A stretch of 64,000 nt of DNA from RPQJ01 sp046347155 (GTDB lineage: Bacteria; Pseudomonadota; Gammaproteobacteria; Steroidobacterales; Steroidobacteraceae): assembly GCA_046347155.1 (NCBI GenBank), contig JAXMGT010000001.1, forward strand, positions 1,816,686 through 1,880,685. Direction: 5' to 3'. A program made the translations under genes and the position numbers. Below the pieces are notes generated by a model. That model did no database searches. It had not been told where the DNA came from and saw only the letters and a program-made list of their open reading frames with translations. Below, piece after piece: positions 48,430-57,313 of this stretch; the first letter of the stretch is position 1, and every line of letters starts with the position of its first letter.

Positions 48430-50811
48430 TTATTTGTCTCGTATCGTGGCTTGGTGCTCCCGCTCCAGGTCGCTCACGACCCGTGCCACGACGGCATCTG
48501 TGTCTACGTCGGTAAGCGTGCGGGAAATATCCTGTAAATTCAAGCCTATCGCGATACTTTTGCGACCGGGCGTAATGCCCTGGCCGCGGTAGACGTCGAA
48601 CACGACGAGGTCGGTGAGCAGGTCGCCTGCGCTCGCGCGGATCCGCTCGAGCAGCGCCTGGACCGGGACGGCCTCGTCCACCACGATCGCCACGTCGCGG
48701 CGCACGGCAGGAAAACGCGAGATTTCCCGGTGTCGTGGCACGGCGGCCGCGAGTCCGGACTCGGTCTCGAGCTCGAAGACGACGGCGGAATATGTAAGAT
48801 CGAGCTCGCGCTCGAGTTGTGGGTGCAGTCGGCCGACCCAGCCGACCGGATGGCCGTCGCGCAGCACCCTGGCGCTCTGGCCTGGGTGGAGCGCGGGATG
48901 ACGGTCCGGCGTGAAGCGGAACTCGCCCGCCGCACCCGTCGCTTGGATCAGCGCCTCGACGTCCGCCTTCACGTCGAAGAAATCCACAGGCTCGCTACGC
49001 GCGCCCCACTGCTCCGGCCATGCGGCACCGGCCGCGAGCCCGGCGATCACGGGCACCTCGTGCAGTTTGCCGTCGGTGACGTCGAAACGACGCCCGGCCT
49101 CGAACAGCCGGACGCGCGGCTGCTGCCGGCGCTGGTTCTCGGCCAGCGCCTTCACGAGCCCGGGCCACAGGGATACCCGCATCGCCGCGAGGTCGGCGGA
49201 AATCGGATTCGCCAGCGCGAGCGACGCGACGCCCGGGACGAACTTCGCCTGCAGGGACGGGTCGACGAAGCTGTACGTGATCGCCTCGAAATAGCCGCGC
49301 TGCACGAGCAGGTCCGCGGCGGCATCCACCGTCACGCGGGTCTCGGTGACGGGCGGCATGGCCTCGCGCACGGCGGGCTCCGTTTCCGGCACCGCATCGA
49401 AGCCGTGGACCCGCGCCACTTCCTCGACGAGGTCCTCCTCGATCGAGACGTCGAAACGCCAGGGCGGCGGCAGGACGCTCCAGCGCGCCGGGTCCGCCCG
49501 GTCGACCCGCATGCCCAGGCGGCCGAAGATCGAGGCCATCGTCTCGTCGGCCACCGGCGCCCCGATGAGCCGTCGGGCGCGATCCGGCCGGAACGCGACC
49601 GCCACCCGGGCCGGCAGTTCGCCAGGAAGTTCGGTCACCTCGACCGGGCCCGGCACGCCGCCCGCGCTGGCGACGAGCAGCGCGGTCGCGCGCTCGATCG
49701 CGCGCTCCTGCAGCGTCGGGTCGACGCCTCGTTCGAAGCGCTGGGACGCGTCGGTCACGAGACCCCAGCGCCGACCCCGGCCGGCGATCGCATCGGGCAG
49801 GAAGAACGCGACCTCGAGCAGCACGTCGCGCGTCGCGTCGGAAATCCCGGAATGCGCGCCACCCATCACGCCGGCGAGGCCGAGCGGCTTCGCGCGGTCG
49901 GCGATCACGAGTACGCTCGGGTCGAGCGTGATCTCGCGGCCATCGAGCAGCGTGAGCTTTTCTTCCGCGCGCGCGCGACGAGCAACGATGCCGCCCTCGA
50001 GCACGCCGAGGTCGTAGGCGTGCATCGGCTGGCCGAGTTCGAGCATCACGTAGTTCGTGACATCGACGACTGCGTTGATCGGGCGGAGCCCCGCGCGCCG
50101 CAGCCGCTCACGCATCCAGAGCGGCGAGGCTGCGGCCGCCTGCACGCCGCGGATCACCCGGGCCGCGAATCGCACGCACCCGGCACCAGGCTCGAGTTCG
50201 ACCGGGAACCGATCCGCCGTCGCGGCCGGAACCGGCGCGAACGACGGTCCGGAGAGTTCGACGCCGGATTTGAGCGCTGCCTCGCGGGCGACGCCCAGCA
50301 CGCTCATGCAGTCACCGCGGTTCGGCGTCAGGTTCACCTCGAGCACGGTGTCGTCGAGCGCAAGCGCGTCGAGAAGCGGCGTGCCGGTCGCGAGCGACCC
50401 GGGCAGTTCCATCAGGCCCGACGCGTCCTCCGCGAGCCCCAGCTCGCGCGCCGAGCAGAGCATGCCGAACGAGTCGACACCGCGCAGCTTCGCCTTGCGG
50501 ATCTCGATCCCGCCCGGGAGCTTCGCTCCGATCGTCGCGAGGGGCGCCTTGAGCCCCGCCCGCGCGTTCGCGGCGCCGCAGACGATCTGCATTTCCTCGC
50601 GGCCCGTCGAGACCCGGCACACGCCGAGCGTGTCTGCGTCCGGGTGCTTCACGCGCTCGAGGATCTCGCCCACGACGACGCCGTCCAGTGGCGGTGCGAC
50701 CGGCTCGACCGCTTCGACCTCGAGGCCCGACGCCGTGAGGCCCTCGGCGAGTGCGCGGGGGTCCGGCCGGGCGCCGAGCCACTCCGCGAGCCACTGGATG
50801 CTGATGCGCAT
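48430..50811 (-). CDS. pheT: Phenylalanyl-tRNA synthetase beta subunit
   Basis: 793-residue subunit of the heterotetrameric class II synthetase. Domains in order: tRNA-binding OB domain (about 40-150, ILERVKHPDADTLGVC), B3/B4 editing domain (about 210-390), B5 (near 400-470) and the C-terminal ferredoxin-like anticodon-binding domain (about 700-793). Length is normal. Follows pheS by 15 bases. Confidence 0.97.
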   Translation of the reverse strand: MRISIQWLAEWLGARPDPRALAEGLTASGLEVEAVEPVAPPLDGVVVGEILERVKHPDADTLGVCRVSTGREEMQIVCGAANARAGLKAPLATIGAKLPGGIEIRKAKLRGVDSFGMLCSARELGLAEDASGLMELPGSLATGTPLLDALALDDTVLEVNLTPNRGDCMSVLGVAREAALKSGVELSGPSFAPVPAATADRFPVELEPGAGCVRFAARVIRGVQAAAASPLWMRERLRRAGLRPINAVVDVTNYVMLELGQPMHAYDLGVLEGGIVARRARAEEKLTLLDGREITLDPSVLVIADRAKPLGLAGVMGGAHSGISDATRDVLLEVAFFLPDAIAGRGRRWGLVTDASQRFERGVDPTLQERAIERATALLVASAGGVPGPVEVTELPGELPARVAVAFRPDRARRLIGAPVADETMASIFGRLGMRVDRADPARWSVLPPPWRFDVSIEEDLVEEVARVHGFDAVPETEPAVREAMPPVTETRVTVDAAADLLVQRGYFEAITYSFVDPSLQAKFVPGVASLALANPISADLAAMRVSLWPGLVKALAENQRRQQPRVRLFEAGRRFDVTDGKLHEVPVIAGLAAGAAWPEQWGARSEPVDFFDVKADVEALIQATGAAGEFRFTPDRHPALHPGQSARVLRDGHPVGWVGRLHPQLERELDLTYSAVVFELETESGLAAAVPRHREISRFPAVRRDVAIVVDEAVPVQALLERIRASAGDLLTDLVVFDVYRGQGITPGRKSIAIGLNLQDISRTLTDVDTDAVVARVVSDLEREHQATIRDK

Positions 50812-50826
50812 GCAGCCGTTCCTCGT

Positions 50827-51855
50827 TCAGCCGAACTGGCGCAGGAAGCGCAGGTCGTTCTCGAAATACATCCGGATGTCGTTCACGTTGTAGCGCAGCA
50901 TCGTCAGCCGCTCGATGCCCATGCCGAACGCGTAGCCGGTCCAGCGCTCCGGGTCGATGCCGACGTTCCTGAGCACGTTCGGGTGCACCATTCCGCAACC
51001 CGCGACCTCGAGCCAGCCGGTCTGCTTGCAGACGCGACAACCCTGGCCGCTGCAGAACACGCACTCGATGTCGACCTCGGCCGACGGCTCGGTGAACGGG
51101 AAGTACGACGGCCGGAACCGGATGCCGAGCCGACGCTCGAAGTAGCGCTCCATGAAGTGGTGCAGCACCGACTTCAGGTGCGCGAAACTCACGCCTTCGT
51201 CCACGACCAGGCCCTCGACCTGGTGGAACATCGGCGTGTGGGTCATGTCGGAATCGCAGCGGTAGACGCGGCCCGGCATGATCATCCGCAGCGGCGGCTT
51301 CTCGCGCAGCATCGCACGCACCTGCACGGGCGACGTGTGGGTGCGCAGCAGCCGGCCGTCCGGGAAATAAAACGTGTCGTGCATCGCCCGCGCCGGGTGA
51401 TTCGCCGGGATGTTGAGCGCCTCGAAGTTGTGCCAGTCGTCCTCGACCTCGGGACCGTCCTCGACGCCGAAGCCGGCATTGCGGAAGATCGCCTCGATCC
51501 GGCGGCGGGTGCGAGTGATCGGATGCAGCCCGCCGGGCTGCTGCCCGCGGCCCGGCTGCGTGACGTCGACGCGGCCGGCGGCTAGACGCTGCTCGAGCGC
51601 CTCGGCCTCGAGCGAGGACTCGCGCGCGTTCACGAGGCCCGTGAGCTCGTCGCGCACGGCGTTGATGCGCGCACCGGCTTCGCGCCGGGCGTCGGGCGCG
51701 AGCGCACCGAGCGACTTCAGGAGCGCCGTGATCGCGCCCTTCTTGCCGAAGTAGTCGACCTTGACGGCCTCGAGCGCAGCCAGGTCCGCACAGCCTTCGA
51801 TCGCCGCGCGGGCGTTCGTCGCCAGTGACTCGAGATCGGTGTTCGCGTCGCTCAT
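50827..51855 (-). CDS. pheS: Phenylalanyl-tRNA synthetase alpha subunit
   Basis: 342-residue catalytic subunit. An N-terminal coiled-coil (about 15-90) precedes the class II core with HPARAMHDTFYF, LLRTHTSPVQ (motif 2 region), VEGLVVDEG and the motif 3 GMGIERL near the end. ATG at 51855 gives the usual length; an in-frame TTG at 51879 is unlikely. No Phe-rich leader was found in the 100 bases before it. Confidence 0.97.
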   Translation of the reverse strand: MSDANTDLESLATNARAAIEGCADLAALEAVKVDYFGKKGAITALLKSLGALAPDARREAGARINAVRDELTGLVNARESSLEAEALEQRLAAGRVDVTQPGRGQQPGGLHPITRTRRRIEAIFRNAGFGVEDGPEVEDDWHNFEALNIPANHPARAMHDTFYFPDGRLLRTHTSPVQVRAMLREKPPLRMIMPGRVYRCDSDMTHTPMFHQVEGLVVDEGVSFAHLKSVLHHFMERYFERRLGIRFRPSYFPFTEPSAEVDIECVFCSGQGCRVCKQTGWLEVAGCGMVHPNVLRNVGIDPERWTGYAFGMGIERLTMLRYNVNDIRMYFENDLRFLRQFG

Positions 51856-51954
51856 GGGATTCGGAGGTTCCTCAGGCAAGAGAGGCCGGGTCGCTTGCGC
51901 GCCCCGGCCTCCACCGTGCGATCGATGCGCGGCGCGGGGCCGCGCACGGCTCGA

Positions 51955-52314
51955 TCAATTGCCGAGGCTCGCCTTGGCCTGCTCGGCCAGCTTGCCGAAC
52001 GCCTCGATGTCGTGGACCGCGAGGTCCGCGAGCATCTTGCGGTCGATCTCGAGGCCCGCGGCCTTGAGGCCCGCCATCATCCGGCTGTACGAGAGCTCGA
52101 AGCCCCGCGCGGCCGCGTTGATGCGGGTGATCCACAGCGCGCGCATGTCGCGCTTCTTGGCGCGACGGTCGCGGTAGGCATACTGGCCGGCCTTGATGAC
52201 GGCCTGCTTCGCCGCGCGGTAGACCTTGCGACGTGCGTTGTAATAGCCCTTCGCCTTCGCGAGGACCTTCTTGTGTCGGCGTCCGGCGATGACGCCACGC
52301 TTCACTCTAGCCAT
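51955..52314 (-). CDS. rplT: 50S ribosomal protein L20
   Basis: 119-residue highly basic protein: MARVKRGVIAGRRHKKVLAK at the start, YAYRDRRAKKRDMRALWI in the middle. It binds 23S rRNA early in assembly and, in the family, represses its own operon. Twelve bases after rpmI, as usual. Confidence 0.97.
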   Translation of the reverse strand: MARVKRGVIAGRRHKKVLAKAKGYYNARRKVYRAAKQAVIKAGQYAYRDRRAKKRDMRALWITRINAAARGFELSYSRMMAGLKAAGLEIDRKMLADLAVHDIEAFGKLAEQAKASLGN

Positions 52315-52326
52315 GGGTCACCTCCT

Positions 52327-52521
52327 TCAGGCGTGGGGCAGAAGCTGAACGAGACGGCCGAGATCCTGCTTGGCGACCTGCGTCTGGCCGCGTAGCTGGC
52401 GCTTCCGCTTGCTCGTCTTCTTCGTGAGGATGTGTCGCTTCTGCGACTGGCCGCGCTTGAAACCCTTCGCAGTCTTGCGAAAACGCTTCGCCGCAGCCCG
52501 GTTGGTCTTCAACTTGGGCAT
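52327..52521 (-). CDS. rpmI: 50S ribosomal protein L35
   Basis: 64-residue basic protein: PKLKTNRAAAKRFRKTAKG then QKRHILTKKTSKRKRQLRG. Sits between infC and rplT, the conserved bacterial order. Confidence 0.97.
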   Translation of the reverse strand: MPKLKTNRAAAKRFRKTAKGFKRGQSQKRHILTKKTSKRKRQLRGQTQVAKQDLGRLVQLLPHA

Positions 52522-52600
52522 GTCTCGACTCCTTGTTTGTACTGGCCCGTCTCCCCGCGGCGGGCCGCGGTTCGGGGGCGAAGGACGGGTTACCCCGGCC

Positions 52601-53125
52601 CTACTTCTTCTTCGGCCCGAGCATCATCACCATCTGCCGGCCTTCCATCAGCGGGTGCTGCTCGACCTGCGCATATGCCGCGAGGTCCTGCTGCAACCGG
52701 ATCAGGACCTGGCGTCCGATGTCGGTGTGGGCCATCTCACGACCACGGAACCTCAGGGTTACCTTGGCCTTGTCACCTTCCTCGAAAAAGCGGATCAGAT
52801 TCCTGAGCTTGATCTGATAGTCGCCTTCGTCGGTTCCGGGACGAAACTTCACTTCCTTGACCTGGATCTGCTTCTGCTTCTTCTTCGCCGCCTGGGTCTT
52901 CTTGTTCTGTTCGAACATGAATTTCCCGAAGTCGACGACGCGGCAGACCGGCGGGTCGGCCGTCGGAGAAACCTCGACCAGATCGAGCTCCTGCGAGGCA
53001 GCGAGCTGCAGCGCATCGTACCGGCTCATGACCCCGACTTGCTCTCCGTCCGCACCGATGATGCGGAGCTGAGGGGCCGTGATCTCTTCGTTGCGCCGGA
53101 TGCGCTTAGGTGCTGGGGCAGCGAT
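52601..53125 (-). CDS. infC: Translation initiation factor IF-3 (AUC start)
   Basis: 174 residues when read from ATC at 53125: (M)AAPAPKRIRRNEEITAPQLR, then NGD-type GADGEQVGVMSRYDALQLA, and a C-domain ending MLGPKKK. The start is fixed because the in-frame thrS TGA lies just two codons before it, and GGAGG (53134-53138) is spaced 8 bases from ATC. infC commonly uses AUU/AUC so that IF3 represses its own translation. The first in-frame ATG (53029) would lose the N-terminal 32 residues. Confidence 0.95.
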   Translation of the reverse strand: MAAPAPKRIRRNEEITAPQLRIIGADGEQVGVMSRYDALQLAASQELDLVEVSPTADPPVCRVVDFGKFMFEQNKKTQAAKKKQKQIQVKEVKFRPGTDEGDYQIKLRNLIRFFEEGDKAKVTLRFRGREMAHTDIGRQVLIRLQQDLAAYAQVEQHPLMEGRQMVMMLGPKKK

Positions 53126-53128
53126 GCG

Positions 53129-55054
53129 TCATACCTCCAAAACAGTGCGGCCGCGGCTCGCGACTTCCTCGGCAAGCCTCTCGGCGATCGTCTCGAGAGA
53201 CATCGCCCCGAGGTCCTTGCCGCTGCGCGTGCGCACGGCCAGCGAATTCGATCCCATCTCGCGGTCGCCCGCGACCAGCAGGTACGGTACCCGCTGGAGG
53301 GTGTGTTCGCGGATTTTAAAGCCGACTTTCTCGTTACGCAAATCTGATTCGACCCGAAGCCCCTGATTTTTCAGGAATTCGGTCGCCCGGCGGCAATAAT
53401 CGGCCTGTCCGTCCGTGATATTGAGCACCACGGCCTGCACCGGGGCCAGCCAGGCGGGGAACTTGCCGGCGTGGTTTTCGATCAGGATGCCCAGGAATCG
53501 CTCCAGCGAGCCCAGGACGGCCCGGTGGAGCATGACCGGCCGGTGGACGGCCCCGTCCTCGCCGACGTACTCGGCCCCGAGGCGCTCCGGCAGCACGAAA
53601 TCGACCTGCAGCGTCCCGCACTGCCAGTCCCGGCCGATGGCGTCCCGGAGCACGAACTCGAGCTTCGGGCCGTAGAAGGCGCCCTCGCCCGGGTTCATCG
53701 TGTACTCGAGCCCGGCCGCCTCGATGGCCCGGCGCAGGGCGCCTTCCGCCTTGTCCCAGGTGGCGTCGCTGCCCGCCCGCTTGGCCGGGCGGTCCGAGAA
53801 CTTGACCCGGACCTCCTCGAAGCCGAAGTCACGGTAGACCCCGAGCAGCAGGTCGCAGAACGCCCGCGTCTCCGAGTCGATCTGGTCCTCGGTGCAGAAG
53901 ATGTGGGCGTCGTCCTGCGTGAACGCGCGCACCCGCATGAGCCCGTGCAGCGCGCCCGAGGGCTCGTTGCGGTGGCAGGCGCCGAACTCGGCCATCCGGA
54001 GCGGAAGGTCGCGGTACGACTTGATGCCCTGCCGGAATATCTGCACGTGGCCCGGGCAGTTCATCGGCTTCACCGCGAGGATGCGCTCCTCGGACTCGGC
54101 GATGAACATGTTCGGGCGGTAGTTCTCCCAGTGCCCGGACTTCTCCCAGAGCACGCGATCGATCAGCTGCGGCGTCTTGACCTCGACGTAGTCCGCAGCC
54201 TCGAGGCGGCCGCGCATGTAGCCCTCGACGGTGCGCCACAGCGTGTGGCCCTTCGGGTGCCAGAACACGCTGCCCACCGCCTCTTCCTGCATGTGGAACA
54301 GGTCGAGCTCGCGGCCGAGCCGCCGGTGGTCGCGCTTCTCGGCCTCCTCGAGCCGGGTGAGGTAGGCCTTCAGGTCCTTCTCGTTTGCCCAGGCCGTGCC
54401 GTAGATGCGCTGGAGCATCTCGTTGTTCGAGTCACCGCGCCAGTAGGCGCCCGCGACCTTCATCAGCTTGAACGCGCCGAGCTTGCCGGTGCTCGGGACG
54501 TGGGGGCCGCGGCACAGGTCGAACCACTCGCCCTGCCCGTACAGGCTGATCTGCTCGCCGGCCGGGATCGCCGAGATGATTTCAGCCTTGTAGTGCTCGC
54601 CCATGCGCTCGAACAGCGCGATCGCCTCGTCGCGCGGCATCACACGACGCGACACCGGCAGGTCGGCCTTCGCGAGCTCGTGCATCCGGGCCTCGAACTT
54701 CGCGAGGTCCTCGGGCGTGAACGGCCGCTTGAACGCGAAGTCGTAGTAGAAGCCGTCCTCGATGACCGGGCCGATCGTGACTTGTGCGTCGGGATAGACC
54801 GACTGCACGGCCTGCGCGAGCAGGTGCGCGGTCGAATGGCGGATGATCTCGAGGCCGTCCGCGTCCTTCGCGGTCACGATCGCGAGCGAAGCGTCGGATT
54901 CGATCAGGTGGGACGTGTCGACGAGACGACCATCGAGCCGGCCCGCGAGCGCGGCCTTCGCCAGGCCCGGGCCGATGTCCGTCGCCACCTGCGCCACCGT
55001 GACGGGGGTCGCATAGGTCCGCTGGCTGCCGTCCGGCAGGGTGATGACGGGCAT
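53129..55054 (-). CDS. thrS: Threonyl-tRNA synthetase
   Basis: 641-residue class II synthetase. Domains in order: TGS (about 1-60, PVITLPDGSQRTY), editing domain with HSTAHLLAQAV, catalytic core with NCPGHVQIF, FGACHRNEPSGALHGLMRVR and the DDAHIFC motif, and the C-terminal anticodon domain (about 540-641). The stop is four bases from the infC start, so they are coupled. tRNA-Val lies just upstream. Confidence 0.97.
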   Translation of the reverse strand: MPVITLPDGSQRTYATPVTVAQVATDIGPGLAKAALAGRLDGRLVDTSHLIESDASLAIVTAKDADGLEIIRHSTAHLLAQAVQSVYPDAQVTIGPVIEDGFYYDFAFKRPFTPEDLAKFEARMHELAKADLPVSRRVMPRDEAIALFERMGEHYKAEIISAIPAGEQISLYGQGEWFDLCRGPHVPSTGKLGAFKLMKVAGAYWRGDSNNEMLQRIYGTAWANEKDLKAYLTRLEEAEKRDHRRLGRELDLFHMQEEAVGSVFWHPKGHTLWRTVEGYMRGRLEAADYVEVKTPQLIDRVLWEKSGHWENYRPNMFIAESEERILAVKPMNCPGHVQIFRQGIKSYRDLPLRMAEFGACHRNEPSGALHGLMRVRAFTQDDAHIFCTEDQIDSETRAFCDLLLGVYRDFGFEEVRVKFSDRPAKRAGSDATWDKAEGALRRAIEAAGLEYTMNPGEGAFYGPKLEFVLRDAIGRDWQCGTLQVDFVLPERLGAEYVGEDGAVHRPVMLHRAVLGSLERFLGILIENHAGKFPAWLAPVQAVVLNITDGQADYCRRATEFLKNQGLRVESDLRNEKVGFKIREHTLQRVPYLLVAGDREMGSNSLAVRTRSGKDLGAMSLETIAERLAEEVASRGRTVLEV

Positions 55055-55080
55055 GGTCGGGTCCTTGGCAGGTCAGGGTC

Positions 55081-55155
55081 TGGTGGGCGCACGTGGGATC
55101 GAACCACGGACCCCTACCATGTCAAGGTAGTGCTCTACCGCTGAGCTATGCGCCC
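55081..55155 (-). tRNA. tRNA-Val (anticodon GAC)
   Basis: Minus-strand cloverleaf: acceptor GGGCGCA/TGCGCCC, D-arm AGCTCAGCGGTAGAGC, anticodon stem CTACC/GGTAG with loop TTGACAT (anticodon GAC), T-loop GGTTCGATCC, and an encoded CCA end. It stands alone 26 bases before thrS. Confidence 0.96.
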
Positions 55156-55212
55156 TCAAACGAGCCGCGAAGGATACAGGATCGGTCGACCGCGTGAAAA
55201 GGGGGCCGACCC

Positions 55213-57231
55213 CTACCCGGCCCGCTGGCCGGCGGTGCCGAACGCATCGGCGCGCAGCCGCTCGATTTCGTCGCGAAGCCGCGCGGCGGCCTCGAATTCG
55301 AGGTTCCGGGCGTGGCGGTACATGTCGGCCTCGAGCTTGCGGATCTTCTTCATCGCCTGCTCGGGCCCGAGCGGGACGGCGTCCTTCGGCCCGAGGCCCT
55401 CTCCGTGGCCGCCCGGGGCCGCGTCGCCGCGCGCGCCTTCCATCACGTCGGCGACCGCCTTTCGGATCGTCCGCGGGACGATGCCGTGCAACCCGTTGTA
55501 CTCGACCTGCCTCGCCCGACGCCTCGCGGTCTCCGCGAGCGCCCGCTGCATCGAGCCGGTCACGACATCGGCGTAGAGGATCGCACGGCCGTGCTCGTTG
55601 CGCGCGGCACGACCGATCGTCTGGATCAGCGAGCCCGCCGAGCGCAGGAATCCCTCCTTGTCCGCGTCGAGGATCGCCACCAGCGACACCTCGGGCATGT
55701 CGAGACCCTCTCGCAGCAGGTTGATGCCGACCAGGACGTCGAATTTGCCGAGCCGGAGGTCGCGGATGATCTCCACGCGCTCGACGGTCTCGATGTCCGA
55801 GTGCAGGTAGCGCACGCGCACGCCGTGTTCGTCGAGGTAGTCGGTGAGGTCCTCGGCCATCCGTTTCGTGAGCGTCGTGATCAGCACGCGCTCGTCGCGC
55901 TCGACGCAGCGTCCGATCTCCGACAGCACGTCGTCCACCTGCGTGCGCACGGGCCGCACCTCGACCTCGGGGTCCACCAGCCCGGTCGGCCGGACCACCT
56001 GCTCGACCACCTGCCCCGACATCCGGCCCTCGTAGGGACCCGGGGTGGCCGAGACGAAGACCATCTGCGGCGCGAGCTTCTCCCACTCGTCGAAGCGCAG
56101 CGGCCGGTTGTCGAGCGCCGACGGCAGCCGGAACCCGTACTCGACCAGCGTCTCCTTGCGGGACCGGTCGCCCCGGTACATGCCGCCGATCTGCGGGATC
56201 GTCACGTGGCTTTCGTCGACGACGAGCAGCGACCCCTCGGGCAGGTAGTCGAACAGGCACGGCGGCGGTTCGCCGGGGGCGCGCCCGGACAGGTAGCGCG
56301 AGTAATTCTCGATGCCCGCGCAGTAGCCGACCTCCATCAGCATCTCGAGGTCGAACGTCGTGCGCTGCTCGAGCCGCTGCGCCTCGACGAGCTTGCCGAG
56401 CCCCTTGAGCTCGGCGAGCCGCTCCCGCATCTCGCCGCGGATCAGCTCGATCGAGCGGTCGATCCGCTCCTTCGGTGTCACGTAGTGCGACGACGGGTAC
56501 ACCGTGAGCCGCGGCACCTTCCGCAGGACCTCGCCGGTGAGCGGGTCGAACCACGACAGCGACTCGATCTCGTCGTCGTAGAGTTCGACGCGGGCCGCCT
56601 CGCGGCTCGACTCGGCCGGGAAGATGTCGATCACGTCGCCGCGGACCCGGTAGGTGCCGGCCGAGAGGTCGAGTTCGTTGCGCGTGTACTGCATGTCCGC
56701 GAGCTTGCGGAGCAGCTTGCGCTGGTCGAGGCGCTCGCCACGCACCAGGTGCAGCACCATCGCGAAGTACGCCTGCGGGTCGCCGAGACCGTAGATCGAG
56801 GACACGGTCGCGACGATGATCGAGTCGCGCCGCTCGAGCAGCGCCTTGGTCGCCGACAGGCGCATCTGCTCGATGTGCGCGTTGACCGAGGCGTCCTTCT
56901 CGATGTACGTGTCCGAAGACGGGACGTAGGCCTCGGGCTGGTAGTAGTCGTAGTAGCTGACGAAGTACTCGACCGCGTTGTCCGGGAAGAATTCGCGGAA
57001 CTCGCCGTAGAGCTGCGCGGCCAGCGTCTTGTTGTGGGCCATCACGAGCGTCGGCCGCTGCAGCCGCTCGATGACGTTTGCAATCGTATACGTCTTCCCG
57101 GAGCCGGTGACGCCGAGCAGCGTCTGGTGCGCGAGCCCGCTCTCGAGCCCGTCGACGAGGCGCGCGATCGCCTCCGGCTGGTCGCCGGCCGGCCGGTAAT
57201 CCGCCTGCAGTCGGAATGGTTTCGCGTCCAT
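55213..57231 (-). CDS. uvrB: Excinuclease ABC subunit B
   Basis: 672-residue damage-recognition helicase of nucleotide excision repair. Walker A GVTGSGKTY at 40-48, the beta-hairpin YYDYYQPEAY near 93-102, VVDESHVTIPQ (DEAD-like box), the motif VI region QTIGRAARNEHG, and the C-terminal UVR motif for UvrC contact (MKKIRKLEADMYRHARNLEF). No SOS box was recognised in the short divergent gap to aspC. Confidence 0.97.
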   Translation of the reverse strand: MDAKPFRLQADYRPAGDQPEAIARLVDGLESGLAHQTLLGVTGSGKTYTIANVIERLQRPTLVMAHNKTLAAQLYGEFREFFPDNAVEYFVSYYDYYQPEAYVPSSDTYIEKDASVNAHIEQMRLSATKALLERRDSIIVATVSSIYGLGDPQAYFAMVLHLVRGERLDQRKLLRKLADMQYTRNELDLSAGTYRVRGDVIDIFPAESSREAARVELYDDEIESLSWFDPLTGEVLRKVPRLTVYPSSHYVTPKERIDRSIELIRGEMRERLAELKGLGKLVEAQRLEQRTTFDLEMLMEVGYCAGIENYSRYLSGRAPGEPPPCLFDYLPEGSLLVVDESHVTIPQIGGMYRGDRSRKETLVEYGFRLPSALDNRPLRFDEWEKLAPQMVFVSATPGPYEGRMSGQVVEQVVRPTGLVDPEVEVRPVRTQVDDVLSEIGRCVERDERVLITTLTKRMAEDLTDYLDEHGVRVRYLHSDIETVERVEIIRDLRLGKFDVLVGINLLREGLDMPEVSLVAILDADKEGFLRSAGSLIQTIGRAARNEHGRAILYADVVTGSMQRALAETARRRARQVEYNGLHGIVPRTIRKAVADVMEGARGDAAPGGHGEGLGPKDAVPLGPEQAMKKIRKLEADMYRHARNLEFEAAARLRDEIERLRADAFGTAGQRAG

Positions 57232-57254
57232 GTCCCGTAGGTAATCGCCCGCGT

Positions 57255-57283
57255 TTGGGCGACGGACCAGATTACCCTAAAAT
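57255..57283 (+). promoter_or_regulatory. Promoter of the aspartate aminotransferase gene
   Basis: TTGGGC (57255-57260), 17-base spacer, TAAAAT (57278-57283). It lies about 30 bases before the GTG start in the divergent gap with uvrB. Confidence 0.6.
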
Positions 57284-57313
57284 GCGCGCTCCCTCCCGCC
57301 CCTGGATACACAC

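Noticed and set aside
48730..51585. 951-codon plus-strand open frame opposite pheS/pheT
   Set aside because: Shadow of two well-identified synthetase genes; composition is only that of reversed high-GC codons.
53105..53132. ATG at 53132 as an infC start
   Set aside because: It is in another frame and stops after eight codons at TAA.
53471..55144. 557-codon plus-strand open frame opposite thrS
   Set aside because: Same reason; thrS motifs are unambiguous on the other strand and the frame runs into the tRNA.
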